A DNA stretch of 64,000 nt, taken from NCBI GenBank assembly GCA_965224795.1, contig CBDDAE010000001.1, positions 682,001-746,000 on the forward strand, written 5' to 3'. Position numbers and translations under genes: made by a program. The notes under the pieces are model-generated. The model ran no database searches, was not told where the DNA came from, and saw nothing but the letters and a program-made list of their open reading frames with translations. This DNA comes from NVTR01 sp036480115. Lineage in GTDB: Bacteria; Pseudomonadota; Alphaproteobacteria; Rhodobacterales; Rhodobacteraceae. Shown here in pieces: positions 24,018 through 32,737 of this stretch (within the stretch, counting starts at the first letter, position 1; each line of letters opens with the position of its first letter).

Positions 24018-24646
24018 CCCGCGGCTTCGCCCTGATCCAACCGAGCAAACAGCCGGTAAGCCATCGCCGGATTCTGGCTCGCAGCCGGTAACATTGGCGA
24101 ATACCCTGCCCGGATCAGTCCGGCAATTTCTACCCGCAACACACCTATCCCCTGCGCCATCGCAATCGGTGAGGTTTTTGAAAATGCACCCCTTCCCCAT
24201 AACAAAATGACCTGCGCCATCTGCGACAATGCCAAATCCTGTGCAGCCAACTTGGTCAATTCTACATCCATCCGCAAAAAGACAAACGCCGCCCGGATCG
24301 ACCCATCCGATTCAAATCGAAACAACCGATACTGATTAGCACCCCGGGATTTTAGCTTTTCCAGCAGCCCATTCAGTTCCGGCACTAACCCGTCAAGATC
24401 GGGAACGGCAGCCAGTTCATCCCAGTCACGCAGGAAAAACACCATTAGATTGGCACCCATTTCCGGATCAGTTTCGCCAATTGAATGCCCAGCCAGCGCC
24501 GCCACAGCTTCAATCGCCCCTTTAACGACTGACAGCGTAGCGTCGTCCACCCCAAACACAACCGGTACAATCGGGCGCGCCCACCTGGCGAAATGAAAGC
24601 CGCCCTGTTTGTCTGAAAAAAGCGCCTGAATATTCTCAGGTGTCAC
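24014..24646 (-). CDS. Conserved hypothetical protein upstream of ybgC
   Basis: Soluble protein of 210 residues, not recognised. It begins with GTG after AGGGCAGG. It has no signal peptide or membrane helix, and is predicted to be mixed alpha/beta with a long run of hydrophobic and charged helices (DELAAVPDLDGLVPELNGLLEKL, LTKLAAQDLALSQMAQVILL). It lies 67 bases after ruvB in the same direction, so it may share the ruv transcript. Codon use and composition match the neighbours. Confidence 0.7.
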   Translation of the reverse strand: MTPENIQALFSDKQGGFHFARWARPIVPVVFGVDDATLSVVKGAIEAVAALAGHSIGETDPEMGANLMVFFLRDWDELAAVPDLDGLVPELNGLLEKLKSRGANQYRLFRFESDGSIRAAFVFLRMDVELTKLAAQDLALSQMAQVILLWGRGAFSKTSPIAMAQGIGVLRVEIAGLIRAGYSPMLPAASQNPAMAYRLFARLDQGEAAG

Positions 24647-24713
24647 AAACCTGCCCTTTCATCTTTCCAAAAATATCCACGCCGAAGTCAAACATTCCGA
24701 ACTATCCGGGTCT

Positions 24714-25742
24714 TCATATTTCAAACAATGCGCCCTGAGGTCCGGGTTTCGGCGCCCTGAGCCCCAGATGTGTCCAGGCCTTTTGCGCCAGCATCCGCCC
24801 CCTGGGCGTTCGTTGGATCAGTCCCTGCTGCAATAGAAACGGTTCAATCACCTCTTCCAATGCATCCCGGCTTTCCGACAAAGCGGCAGACATGGTTTCA
24901 ATTCCCACGGGTCCCCCAGCATAATTTTCGGCGATCAAGGTCAGATACCGGCGATCCGCCCCATCCAAACCCAAATGATCCACCCCCAGACGTGTAAGCG
25001 CATTATCGGCAATATCACTGGTTATTTTTCCGTCGCCTTCCACCAGCGCAAAATCAACCACCCGGCGTAACAGCCGGCCCGCAATACGCGGTGTACCGCG
25101 CGCGCGTTTGGCAATTTCCAACGCACCATTATCATCCACCGGAATATTCAGCAGACGCGCCCCCCGGGTTACAATTTCATGTAATTCTTCCACTGTATAA
25201 AATTGCAACCGTGTCGGAATACCAAAGCGGTCGCGCAAAGGCGTCGTCAAAAGCCCCAACCGCGTAGTCGCCCCCACCAGCGTAAAGGGTTGCAATTCTA
25301 TACGCACCGTGCGCGCCGCCGGACCTTCACCGATAACCAGATCAAGTTCAAAATCCTCAAGCGCCGGATACAGAACCTCTTCCACAACCGGGTTTAGGCG
25401 ATGAATTTCATCAATAAACAAAACATCGCGGGCTTCCAGATTGGTCAGGATCGCCGCCAAATCACCAGCCTTAGCCAAAACAGGGCCGCTGGTCATGCGA
25501 AAATTTACCCCCAATTCGCGGGCCATAATTTGCGCCAGCGTGGTTTTCCCCAACCCGGGCGGGCCGTAAAACAACGTATGGTCCATCGCTTCGCCCCGCA
25601 TCCGGGCGCTTTGAATAAAAACTTTCAGATTGGCCCGCAATTCAGCCTGGCCGATAAATTCGTCCAGCACCTGAGGGCGTAACGCCCGGTCAGCATCTTC
25701 CGGCCGCGGCTCAGGTCGCAATGTGGGATCAGGTTCGTTCAT
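24714..25742 (-). CDS. ruvB: Holliday junction branch-migration helicase RuvB
   Basis: AAA+ motor of the RuvAB branch-migration complex, 342 residues. Walker A GPPGLGKT is at 60-67, Walker B is LFIDEIHRL, sensor 1 is VGATTRLGLL, and the C-terminal winged-helix domain carries FLLQQGLIQRTPRGR. The ATG lies 3 bases after the ruvA stop, consistent with a ruvCAB operon. Confidence 0.98.
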   Translation of the reverse strand: MNEPDPTLRPEPRPEDADRALRPQVLDEFIGQAELRANLKVFIQSARMRGEAMDHTLFYGPPGLGKTTLAQIMARELGVNFRMTSGPVLAKAGDLAAILTNLEARDVLFIDEIHRLNPVVEEVLYPALEDFELDLVIGEGPAARTVRIELQPFTLVGATTRLGLLTTPLRDRFGIPTRLQFYTVEELHEIVTRGARLLNIPVDDNGALEIAKRARGTPRIAGRLLRRVVDFALVEGDGKITSDIADNALTRLGVDHLGLDGADRRYLTLIAENYAGGPVGIETMSAALSESRDALEEVIEPFLLQQGLIQRTPRGRMLAQKAWTHLGLRAPKPGPQGALFEI

Positions 25743-25745
25743 TCC

Positions 25746-26417
25746 CTAGCCTTTCGGCGCTAACAGCTTAAGCGCCGCGCGTATCAATGCCCGGGCATCC
25801 GCATCCGGCGCTTGCCCCGCCGCCTGGGCCACTGCCCCAGCCGCATCCCCCGGACCATAGCCCAGGTTTTGCAAGGCTGATAGCGCGTCCGCCTGGGCGG
25901 AACCGGTATTTTCAACCGGTGTCTCAGTAGCCGCAACCTCTGGCTCGGTTTCGATCACATCAAAATCATCACTTTGCCCGACATTAGACGGGGCGGCATT
26001 CCCCATCGCCATGACAGCTGGCGCTTTGTCTTTCAATTCATTCACCACCCGTTGTGCGATCTTGGGGCCAACACCTTGCGCTGCTTTCACCGCGTTCCAG
26101 TCCCCAAGCGCAATGGCGCGCGACACGCCTTCTGGACCCAAAGTGCTTAGGATTGCCATGGACGCCTTTGCACCAATCCCCTGCACACTGTTTAACAGCC
26201 GGTGCCATTCTTTTTCCACTAAGGTGGTGAAGCCAAACAACTGCAAATTGTCTTCACGCACCAGCAATTCAGTAAATAGCGCCACTGCTTCGCCGGGCCC
26301 CGGCAATCCGGCCAAGGTGCGTTGTGAAACATAGACCACATACCCGACACCGCGCACATCAATCAGCACATGATCGCTGGCACGGTAATCTAAGCGCCCG
26401 GATATTTTACCTATCAT
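25746..26417 (-). CDS. ruvA: Holliday junction DNA-binding protein RuvA
   Basis: Tetrameric junction-binding subunit, 223 residues, somewhat longer than the roughly 200 of E. coli RuvA. The OB-fold (1-65, GKISGRLDYR, DVRGVGYVVYV), the helix-hairpin-helix domain (about 70-130, GIGAKASMAIL, GVGPKIAQRVVNELKDK) and the C-terminal RuvB-binding helices (about 178-223) are all present. The extra length is an acidic, flexible linker at about 138-175. It overlaps ruvC by 4 bases (ATGA). Confidence 0.97.
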   Translation of the reverse strand: MIGKISGRLDYRASDHVLIDVRGVGYVVYVSQRTLAGLPGPGEAVALFTELLVREDNLQLFGFTTLVEKEWHRLLNSVQGIGAKASMAILSTLGPEGVSRAIALGDWNAVKAAQGVGPKIAQRVVNELKDKAPAVMAMGNAAPSNVGQSDDFDVIETEPEVAATETPVENTGSAQADALSALQNLGYGPGDAAGAVAQAAGQAPDADARALIRAALKLLAPKG

Positions 26418-26920
26418 GCGCTGGCCTTTTTCAGGGCCGCTTCAAGGCGACCGGCAGATTGGGCATGGTGGGCATGGCAAATGGCAATGGCAAGCGCATC
26501 CGCCGCATCCGCCCCGGCGATATCCGCCCCCGGCAATTGCAACCGCACCATATGTTCCACCTGACGTTTATCCGCATGTCCAACACCTACGACCGCCTTT
26601 TTGACAGTGTTAGGCGCGTATTCCCCAACCGTTATACCCAGGCGCGCGGGCACCAGCATTGCCACGCCGCGCGCTTGCCCCAGTTTTAAAGTCCCGGCAC
26701 CGTCTTTGTTCACAAATGTCTGTTCTACCGCTGCGGTGTCGGGTTGATACTGGCTGGTGACTTGGGAAAGCTGATCAAACAGGCTTAGCAGGCGTTTGGC
26801 AAGATCACGGCCTTCGGACTTGCAAATACCATTGGCAACATGGCTAAGGCGTGATCCTTCAACGTCAATGACACCCCAACCCATATTACGAAGACCGGGA
26901 TCGATCCCTAAAATACGCAT
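26414..26920 (-). CDS. ruvC: Crossover junction endodeoxyribonuclease RuvC
   Basis: Holliday junction resolvase, 168 residues from the ATG that gives MRILGIDPG; an upstream in-frame start adds 11 unconserved residues. Catalytic acidic residues fit Asp7 (IDPGLRNMGWG), the Glu of AVEQTFV, and the C-terminal DAADALAIAICHAH motif. It is the first gene of ruvCAB, and its upstream region has two short perfect palindromes (27003-27047). Confidence 0.97.
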   Translation of the reverse strand: MRILGIDPGLRNMGWGVIDVEGSRLSHVANGICKSEGRDLAKRLLSLFDQLSQVTSQYQPDTAAVEQTFVNKDGAGTLKLGQARGVAMLVPARLGITVGEYAPNTVKKAVVGVGHADKRQVEHMVRLQLPGADIAGADAADALAIAICHAHHAQSAGRLEAALKKASA

Positions 26921-27002
26921 TTGCCTGCCCCGTTCTAAGTGTTTTTTTGCCAAATAGCACGAAACGCGAACATCTGCCAGTGTGTCTTGCTACTTTCAAT
27001 TT

Positions 27003-27047
27003 TCAGAAATTTTCTGACTTGCCCCCTTAAAACCGACGGAATCCGTC
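27003..27047. promoter_or_regulatory. Two palindromes in the ruvC/DUF1127 divergent region
   Basis: A 15-base palindrome (TCAGAAA-T-TTTCTGA, 27003-27017) and a 13-base one (GACGGA-A-TCCGTC, 27035-27047) lie 18 bases apart, 83-127 bases upstream of ruvC. The direct-repeat LexA box known in alphaproteobacteria (GTTC-N7-GTTC or its complement) was searched for here by eye and not found. The rest of the 322-base gap up to the DUF1127 start holds only the promoter described next. Confidence 0.35.
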
Positions 27048-27122
27048 ATTAGCTGGCCTAATTGCGACAAAAATTAATCTGATTTTTATCTTATTTACCA
27101 GACTGTTACCATGTTTCTTCCG

Positions 27123-27190
27123 CTATGCAAAAACTGCATAGAAGGCATGCAAAAATAATGACTTGTCGTGCAAAGCGCGCAGGCATAAAT
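27123..27190 (+). promoter_or_regulatory. Promoter and operator of the DUF1127 pair
   Basis: A -35-like CTTGTC (27162-27167) and a -10-like ATAAAT (27185-27190) are 17 bases apart, with a 5' untranslated region of about 45 bases. Immediately upstream lie two copies of ATGCAAAAA (27125-27133 and 27147-27155), starting 22 bases apart (two helix turns), and a perfect inverted repeat CTATGCA-5-TGCATAG (27123-27141). The arrangement fits an activator bound just upstream of the -35 element. Confidence 0.5.
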
Positions 27191-27242
27191 GCGGATTTGA
27201 GACGCGATATTGCGCCCTATAAACTTTCGGAGGATCACCACG

Positions 27243-27434
27243 ATGGCTACTTTAGTATTACACCGCCCAACCACATTTGGCACCGGTATTGGCACCCGCC
27301 TGACGGCTGTCTTTGACGCAATGTCCAAATGGAATGACACCCGCGCCGCGCGCAAATCCCTTGGCAGGTTAAGCGACCAGATGCTTGACGACATCGGACT
27401 AACCCGCGGCGACATAGACTTAATCACCCGCTAA
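27243..27434 (+). CDS. DUF1127 small protein 1
   Basis: Basic protein of 63 residues with the DUF1127 signature at its C-terminus: R-K-S-L-G-R-L-S-x-x-M-L-x-D-I-G-L-x-R-G-D-I. GGAGGA lies 8 bases before the ATG. In other alphaproteobacteria DUF1127 proteins are short, stress- or growth-phase-regulated, and at least some bind RNA. The gene is followed after 23 bases by a second DUF1127 gene, and both share one promoter and one terminator. Confidence 0.85.
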   Translation: MATLVLHRPTTFGTGIGTRLTAVFDAMSKWNDTRAARKSLGRLSDQMLDDIGLTRGDIDLITR

Positions 27435-27457
27435 GCACCGGACTCAGGAATACGAAA

Positions 27458-27655
27458 ATGAACTATTCAACCACAACTCACACTACCGGTCATGGTTTGA
27501 TTGCCAGACTGAAAGGCTTGGCAAGCTTTCCATTGGCAACACTTTTTGCCTGGAACGAAAAGAATCAAACCCGAAAAGCGCTGAACAATCTCAGCACACG
27601 CCAGTTGGAAGATATTGGCCTGTGTCGCGGCGATATTGACGATATGTTCAGATAG
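27458..27655 (+). CDS. DUF1127 small protein 2
   Basis: Paralogue of the preceding protein, 65 residues, with the same C-terminal pattern (KALNNLSTRQLEDIGLCRGD) but a different N-terminal half containing a short hydrophobic patch (LASFPLATLFAW). AGGA precedes the ATG. The shared motif and tandem arrangement point to duplication followed by divergence. It ends about 30 bases before a strong terminator. Confidence 0.85.
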   Translation: MNYSTTTHTTGHGLIARLKGLASFPLATLFAWNEKNQTRKALNNLSTRQLEDIGLCRGDIDDMFR

Positions 27656-27684
27656 CTTTGAAATATCCAGCTTTTGTTTAACCG

Positions 27685-27717
27685 AAAAGGGCCGCCCAAA
27701 TCTGGGCGGCCCTTTTT
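27685..27717 (+). terminator. Terminator of the DUF1127 operon
   Basis: A 14-bp perfect stem (27685-27698 with 27703-27716), GC-rich core GGGCCGCCC, tetraloop AATC and a T5 run. The A4 on the left arm gives a T4 on the other strand, so it may also stop transcription of the convergent gene. Confidence 0.92.
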
Positions 27718-27747
27718 GCCAAATAGTCGGTTTAGTTTAATACAGGT

Positions 27748-28095
27748 TTACTTAACTGAAGCACCAATTGCATTTGCCAGTCCTGCAGTAATTGGATCAG
27801 CGGCCATCGCATAGGCCCCAATTTGTTGCGCGAATGAACCGTTTTGCAGCGCCACGACCCGTTCTTGATAAGCTTCTGCACCAATCTGAGCATACAGAAA
27901 CACTTTGAACGCCATCATGATGATTACCACATAGGCAACACCACGCCATGTCAGACGCACTTCCTTTGGACGCGGACGCGCAACCAGAAGACCGTCATGA
28001 TTCATTGACGTAACATAACCCTTCGCAAGCTTGCGGTGGTTACGATCTATATTGTGCAAACGTTGTCCGAATTGCAGTTGTTTCGCATCAGCCAT
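27748..28095 (-). CDS. Small single-pass membrane protein, uncharacterised
   Basis: Protein of 115 residues, not recognised. A basic N-terminal half (about 1-50, NHRKLAKGYV, RPRPKEVRLTW) faces one membrane helix (about 52-70, GVAYVVIIMMAFKVFLYA), followed by an alanine-rich tail. The arrangement (positive cytoplasmic N-terminus, one helix) suggests a bitopic inner-membrane protein. It converges on the DUF1127 operon across the terminator and lies about 100 bases after prmA in the same direction. Confidence 0.65.
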   Translation of the reverse strand: MADAKQLQFGQRLHNIDRNHRKLAKGYVTSMNHDGLLVARPRPKEVRLTWRGVAYVVIIMMAFKVFLYAQIGAEAYQERVVALQNGSFAQQIGAYAMAADPITAGLANAIGASVK

Positions 28096-28195
28096 AATAA
28101 CCTCTTACTCTGCACCCATTGCCCGTGCCATTCAAACTCTTGCCGAAATGGGGCGTTAGTAAGGCAGATGCCAAATATCGGTCATAATTAGCAAG

Positions 28196-29071
28196 TTATG
28201 GGCGGATTTTCTCTAGCGTCAGCGTTGTCCATTCTACAATGTCCCTACGGTTCGCAAGATTGTAGCCGTATCTCGCATAAACGGACACAATTGCATCTGC
28301 CTGGGTGGTCAGAATCCCGGATAGAATCACTTGTGATCCCTTTTTTGTTACTTTTTCCATTGCCGGAGCCAATTCTATAAGCGGTCCCTTCAATATGTTC
28401 GCAAACACCAGATCAAACGGCGCAGCTGCTTTCAGTTCTGCATGATCAAAGCCGCCAGCCCGCAGACACACCACTCTGTGGTCCAATCTGTTGGCCCTAA
28501 CGTTGGCACGCGCCACATCCACTGCCACAGGGTCAATATCGCTGGCAAAGACCGGGCCCGCATAACAATGGGCCGCCGCCATTGCCAATACCGCCGTACC
28601 GCTGCCAATATCCGCAACCGAGTTGGCAACAAACCCGCCCGCCATCAATTGCTCCAAGGCCTGTAGGCACCCAAGCGTGGTACCATGGTGCCCGGTTCCA
28701 AAAGCCATCGAAGCCTCAATCAAAAGGCCAACAGACCCTGTGGGAACTTTTGTAGCATCATGGCTGCCATGGACATAAAATCGACCTGCCTCTACCGGTG
28801 ATAATTCGCGTTTCACATGGCTGACCCAATCCGTTTCCGGCAATTCTGAAACCACAAACGGTTTTGCACCAAAGGCCGCCGCCAGCAGCAATAATGCTGG
28901 CTCATCCGGCGCGGCAGTAAAGTATCCCCCCACTTCCCAAAGGCCAGACCCGTCTTCTACCACAAAAACCCCGATCCCCATGGGTTCCGGGTCAAGCCGT
29001 TCCAATGCCAGGCCAAGTTGTTCAGCTTCGGATTCTCCTGCCAAAACGGTAAATGCGGTGAATGTCGCCAT
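28196..29071 (-). CDS. prmA: Ribosomal protein L11 methyltransferase
   Basis: SAM-dependent methyltransferase that trimethylates ribosomal protein L11, 291 residues. An N-terminal substrate-recognition domain is followed by the SAM-binding motif ADIGSGTAVLAMAAAH (about residues 150-165), the ASDIDPVAVDVARANVRANR acidic loop and the NILKGPLIELAP post-motif. The MFS gene lies just upstream, ending 8 bases before the prmA start, so the two are probably cotranscribed. Confidence 0.92.
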   Translation of the reverse strand: MATFTAFTVLAGESEAEQLGLALERLDPEPMGIGVFVVEDGSGLWEVGGYFTAAPDEPALLLLAAAFGAKPFVVSELPETDWVSHVKRELSPVEAGRFYVHGSHDATKVPTGSVGLLIEASMAFGTGHHGTTLGCLQALEQLMAGGFVANSVADIGSGTAVLAMAAAHCYAGPVFASDIDPVAVDVARANVRANRLDHRVVCLRAGGFDHAELKAAAPFDLVFANILKGPLIELAPAMEKVTKKGSQVILSGILTTQADAIVSVYARYGYNLANRRDIVEWTTLTLEKIRP

Positions 29072-29079
29072 TTGCCCCC

Positions 29080-30354
29080 CTATTGTGCCGGCACGCCGTT
29101 GCGCCGTGACAACACAGTCTCATGCCCCGGCTCTGGATGGCGCGGGATCAGCATGGCCAGAAGCAGCGACACCAGCGCCATTCCGGCCGCCAACCCAAAC
29201 ACCGCCCCCGGACTAGTCACCCATAGATAACCCAGCAAAGCCGGTAAAAACACTGCCGCAATGTGGTTGATCGTGAATGCCACCGCCGCTGTAGGTGCGA
29301 TATCCTGCGGATCAGCGATTTTCTGGAAATAGGTTTTCAAAGCAAACGCCAGGGCGAAAAACATGTGATCAATCACATATAATACCGCCGCCAGCAGCAC
29401 CCCCCAACCAAAATAGTAAATCCCACCGTAAGCCAGAAACACCGCGATCAACCCGGCATATTCAAACATCAAGGCCCGACGCTCACCCCAAACCCCAACG
29501 GCTTTGCCCATCAAGGGGGCAAACACCATATTGGCAGCATAGTTGATCAAAAACAGCGCCGTCAGCTCATGCACTTCAAAGCCAAAGCGTTCCACCATCA
29601 TAAAGGCGGCAAACACCACAAATATCTGCCGGCGCGCACCTGCCATGAATTGCAGCGCATAATACAGCCAGTAACGGCGGCGCAGCACAAAGGTTTTCAA
29701 TTGCGGATGCGGCGCTTCAAACTGCGGATAGGCAAACAGACAGAACAGCGCCACCGCCGCCGTCACGCCGCCTGCCACCATATATACAAAATTATATGAC
29801 AGATCAAAGGTTTGCCAGGTTAATACCAGCAAGCCGTAAGCCAGCAAAGACGCGCCCGAGCCGACGGCCACAATCCAGCCCAGCACCTGTGGCGCGCGTT
29901 TCTTGTCGATCCATTGCAATTGCAATGACTGGTTCACCGTCTCAAAATAATGAAAGCCGATCGAACTTAACATCGTCAGCGTCAGCAAGCCTCCAAAACT
30001 GGGGAACCACGCCGTTATCGCTGTAGCTACCCCCAACATCAACAGCGCCACAATACCCAACACCTGCTCGCGGATAAACATGATCAGCGCGATCACCCCA
30101 ACGGCCAGAAATCCGGGTATTTCGCGCACAGTATGCAGCCAGCCGATTTCGACCCCGGTGAAACCAGCCGCTTCAATCACAAAGTTATTCAGCAGGGCCG
30201 ACCAGGTGTTAAACGCAATCGGCATGGCAAATGCGAACAGGAACAGCAGTGCAATTGGCCGGCGCCAAAACGGCATTTCATGGGCATTCACTGTGGAAAC
30301 GATACGCATACTTCCCCATAGGCCCAAATCATCGGCCTTACGAGCCTCAATCAT
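29080..30354 (-). CDS. MFS-type transporter
   Basis: Polytopic inner-membrane protein with about twelve hydrophobic helices, 424 residues from an ATG preceded by GAGGA; a TTG 21 bases upstream is possible. Typical MFS features include a cytoplasmic basic loop after the sixth helix (FVLRRRYWLYY) and short charged turns such as FIREQ and GVWGERR. No substrate-specific signature was recognised. It lies between priA and prmA on the same strand. Confidence 0.75.
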   Translation of the reverse strand: MIEARKADDLGLWGSMRIVSTVNAHEMPFWRRPIALLFLFAFAMPIAFNTWSALLNNFVIEAAGFTGVEIGWLHTVREIPGFLAVGVIALIMFIREQVLGIVALLMLGVATAITAWFPSFGGLLTLTMLSSIGFHYFETVNQSLQLQWIDKKRAPQVLGWIVAVGSGASLLAYGLLVLTWQTFDLSYNFVYMVAGGVTAAVALFCLFAYPQFEAPHPQLKTFVLRRRYWLYYALQFMAGARRQIFVVFAAFMMVERFGFEVHELTALFLINYAANMVFAPLMGKAVGVWGERRALMFEYAGLIAVFLAYGGIYYFGWGVLLAAVLYVIDHMFFALAFALKTYFQKIADPQDIAPTAAVAFTINHIAAVFLPALLGYLWVTSPGAVFGLAAGMALVSLLLAMLIPRHPEPGHETVLSRRNGVPAQ

Positions 30355-30423
30355 CCGTTCGTCCTCTTTGTTCAATAAATATCCCCAGCGGAGCGCAAGT
30401 CGCCCGGTACTGGCTCATATAAT

Positions 30424-30441
30424 GGCGGGCCCTTGCCCGCC
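30424..30441 (-). terminator. Possible hairpin between priA and the MFS gene
   Basis: GGCGGGC (30424-30430) and GCCCGCC (30435-30441) form a perfect 7-bp GC stem with a CCTT loop, 17 bases after the priA stop. No T-run follows on the minus strand, so it may attenuate rather than end transcription. Confidence 0.4.
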
Positions 30442-30457
30442 TCTGTTCTATAAAAAT

Positions 30458-32653
30458 TTAATAGAAATTCTGCGGATCAATATCGATGGTCAGCCGCAGG
30501 TTATTAGGCAGTTTAAACTGCGCCACCCAGGCGCTTAGCGCGCCCTGCAACGGCGCGGTTTTCTCAGCTTTCACCAGCAACCTGACCCGGTGCCGTCCGC
30601 GAATACGCGCAATCGGTGCCGGAGCCGGGCCATAAACCCGCGCGCCGATTTTTTGCAGCGGCCCATCATGGCGCGCCATTTCCGCGCCCAGATCAAACAC
30701 CGCCGCCACATCCGGGCTCGACAGCACAATCCCCGCCAACCGTCCATAGGGTGGCACGCCCGCCGCCTTCCTTTCAGCCGCCTCCGCCGCCCAGAACTCT
30801 TCCTCATTACCCGCCAGTATCGCCCGGATAACGGCATGTTCTGGCTGATAGGTCTGCAACAACGCCACGCCGGGTTTATCGGCCCGCCCGGCCCGCCCCG
30901 ATACCTGGCGCATCAGCTGAAACGTCCGCTCAGCCGCCCGCAGATCGGACCCCTGCAAGCCCAGATCAGCATCAATCACCCCGACCAGTGTCAAAAGCGG
31001 AAAATTATGCCCCTTTGCAACCAGTTGCGTGCCGATGATGATGTCGGCTGCCCCCTTGGCAATGGCCAGTATTTGTTCTTTCAACGCCCGAGCCGAACCA
31101 AACAGGTCCGAACTTAACACCGCCACCCGCGCATCCGGGAACAGTGCCGTGACCTCTTCGCCCAAACGCTCCACTCCGGGGCCAACCGGGGCCAGCCGAT
31201 CCTCGGCCTCACAGCTTGGGCACACCTGCGGTACCGGCTTAGTTTCCCCGCATTGGTGGCACATCAGACGCTTTTGAAACCGGTGCTCGACCATGCGCGC
31301 GTCACACTGATCACAGCCAATTTGGTGCCCACAGGCCCGGCAAATGGTCACCGGGGCAAATCCGCGTCGGTTCAAAAACAGCATCGCCTGCTCACCCGCA
31401 TCCAGACGCGCCGCGACGGCTTTTTGCAAGGTCCGTGATATCCAGCGGGACCCCGGCAATTCTTCGGCCCGCATATCAATGGCGCGCATTTCAGGCAATT
31501 CCGCCACTCCAAAGCGACTTGTCAGCTCCAGCCTTTCATATTTGCCATCCTCGGCATTAGCCCAGCTTTCCAAACTTGGCGTGGCAGACGCCAATATCAC
31601 CTGTGCTGAATTAATTGACGCCCGCAAAACCGCCATATCGCGCGCCGAATAAACCACGCCATCCTCTTGTTTATAGGATGTGTCATGTTCCTCATCGACC
31701 ACAATCAACCCCAGATCGCGAAAAGGCAGGTACAGAGCTGAACGCGCGCCCACGACAAATTGCGCTCCGCCTTCCCCGACCATCCGCCAACAGCGCCGCC
31801 GCTCGGTCATGGTCACGCCAGAATGCCATTCGGCAGGGCGCGCGCCAAATCGCGCCTGCACCCGGTCCAGAAATTCCGCCGTCAGGGCGATTTCCGGCAA
31901 TAGCACCAATGCCTGTCGGCCGCGACGCAATGTTTCGGCAACCGCTTCCAGATACACTTCCGTCTTGCCCGACCCCGTCACGCCTTTTAGCAATGTGGTC
32001 CCATAGTCCCCGGCCACCACTTTTTCCCGCAACCGATCCACCGCTACCGCCTGATCGGCCGACAGTTCAACCCCGCCGAAATCTGCATCCAGCCGCGGAT
32101 AGGGCACGTCACGCGGGCTTTCTTCCTCGGCCACGACACCTTGTTTCACCAACCCCTTAACAACCGAAGTCGATACCCCTGCCGTTTCCGTCAATTCCTT
32201 CAAAGTAAACGATAAACCACCATAATCGCCCAACACCGCCAGCACCCGCCGGCGCGCATCGGTGTCACGATCCGGGGCGCCCGTGCCCAAACGGTAAACC
32301 TTGCGCATCGACATTGGATCGCCCAGCCCCGGCGAACGTGTTGCCAGACGCAACATCGCTGGCATCGGCGTCAGCGTGTAATCTGCAACGCGCGTCAAAA
32401 ATTCACGCATGCTGCCTTGCATCGGCACCGCATCCAGCACCCGATTGACCGAGCGCACCTTGGCAATGTCAAAATCCCCGGCCCTCGGCCCCCAGACCAC
32501 GCCCAGAACTTTGCGCGGCCCCAGCGGCACCTCAACAAACGCACCGGTCATGCAGCCGCCATCGGGCGCTTTATAATCCAGCAAACGGCCAAGCGGCTGC
32601 GTGGTCAGCACGCCAACCAGATCACCCGCATCAAAAAATGACATATCGCCCAT
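30458..32653 (-). CDS. priA: Primosomal replication restart helicase PriA
   Basis: 3'-5' DNA helicase that reloads the replisome at stalled forks, 731 residues. An N-terminal DNA-binding domain precedes Walker A GVTGSGKT (224-231), the DEEH Walker B (VVDEEHDTSYKQ), and a zinc region with paired cysteines (CRACGHQIGCDQC, then MCHQCGE and VCPSC). The C-terminal helicase motif QVSGRAGR is intact. Two ATGs (first and fourth codon) are possible starts. It diverges from the fsa gene across 84 bases. Confidence 0.96.
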   Translation of the reverse strand: MGDMSFFDAGDLVGVLTTQPLGRLLDYKAPDGGCMTGAFVEVPLGPRKVLGVVWGPRAGDFDIAKVRSVNRVLDAVPMQGSMREFLTRVADYTLTPMPAMLRLATRSPGLGDPMSMRKVYRLGTGAPDRDTDARRRVLAVLGDYGGLSFTLKELTETAGVSTSVVKGLVKQGVVAEEESPRDVPYPRLDADFGGVELSADQAVAVDRLREKVVAGDYGTTLLKGVTGSGKTEVYLEAVAETLRRGRQALVLLPEIALTAEFLDRVQARFGARPAEWHSGVTMTERRRCWRMVGEGGAQFVVGARSALYLPFRDLGLIVVDEEHDTSYKQEDGVVYSARDMAVLRASINSAQVILASATPSLESWANAEDGKYERLELTSRFGVAELPEMRAIDMRAEELPGSRWISRTLQKAVAARLDAGEQAMLFLNRRGFAPVTICRACGHQIGCDQCDARMVEHRFQKRLMCHQCGETKPVPQVCPSCEAEDRLAPVGPGVERLGEEVTALFPDARVAVLSSDLFGSARALKEQILAIAKGAADIIIGTQLVAKGHNFPLLTLVGVIDADLGLQGSDLRAAERTFQLMRQVSGRAGRADKPGVALLQTYQPEHAVIRAILAGNEEEFWAAEAAERKAAGVPPYGRLAGIVLSSPDVAAVFDLGAEMARHDGPLQKIGARVYGPAPAPIARIRGRHRVRLLVKAEKTAPLQGALSAWVAQFKLPNNLRLTIDIDPQNFY

Positions 32654-32737
32654 GCCTTGCCTTTTGCCCTTTCCGACCCACCTGACCTACGATAAAACTT
32701 ATCTCGAAACAGTTTAAAATGCAGAGGGTTTGAAAAA

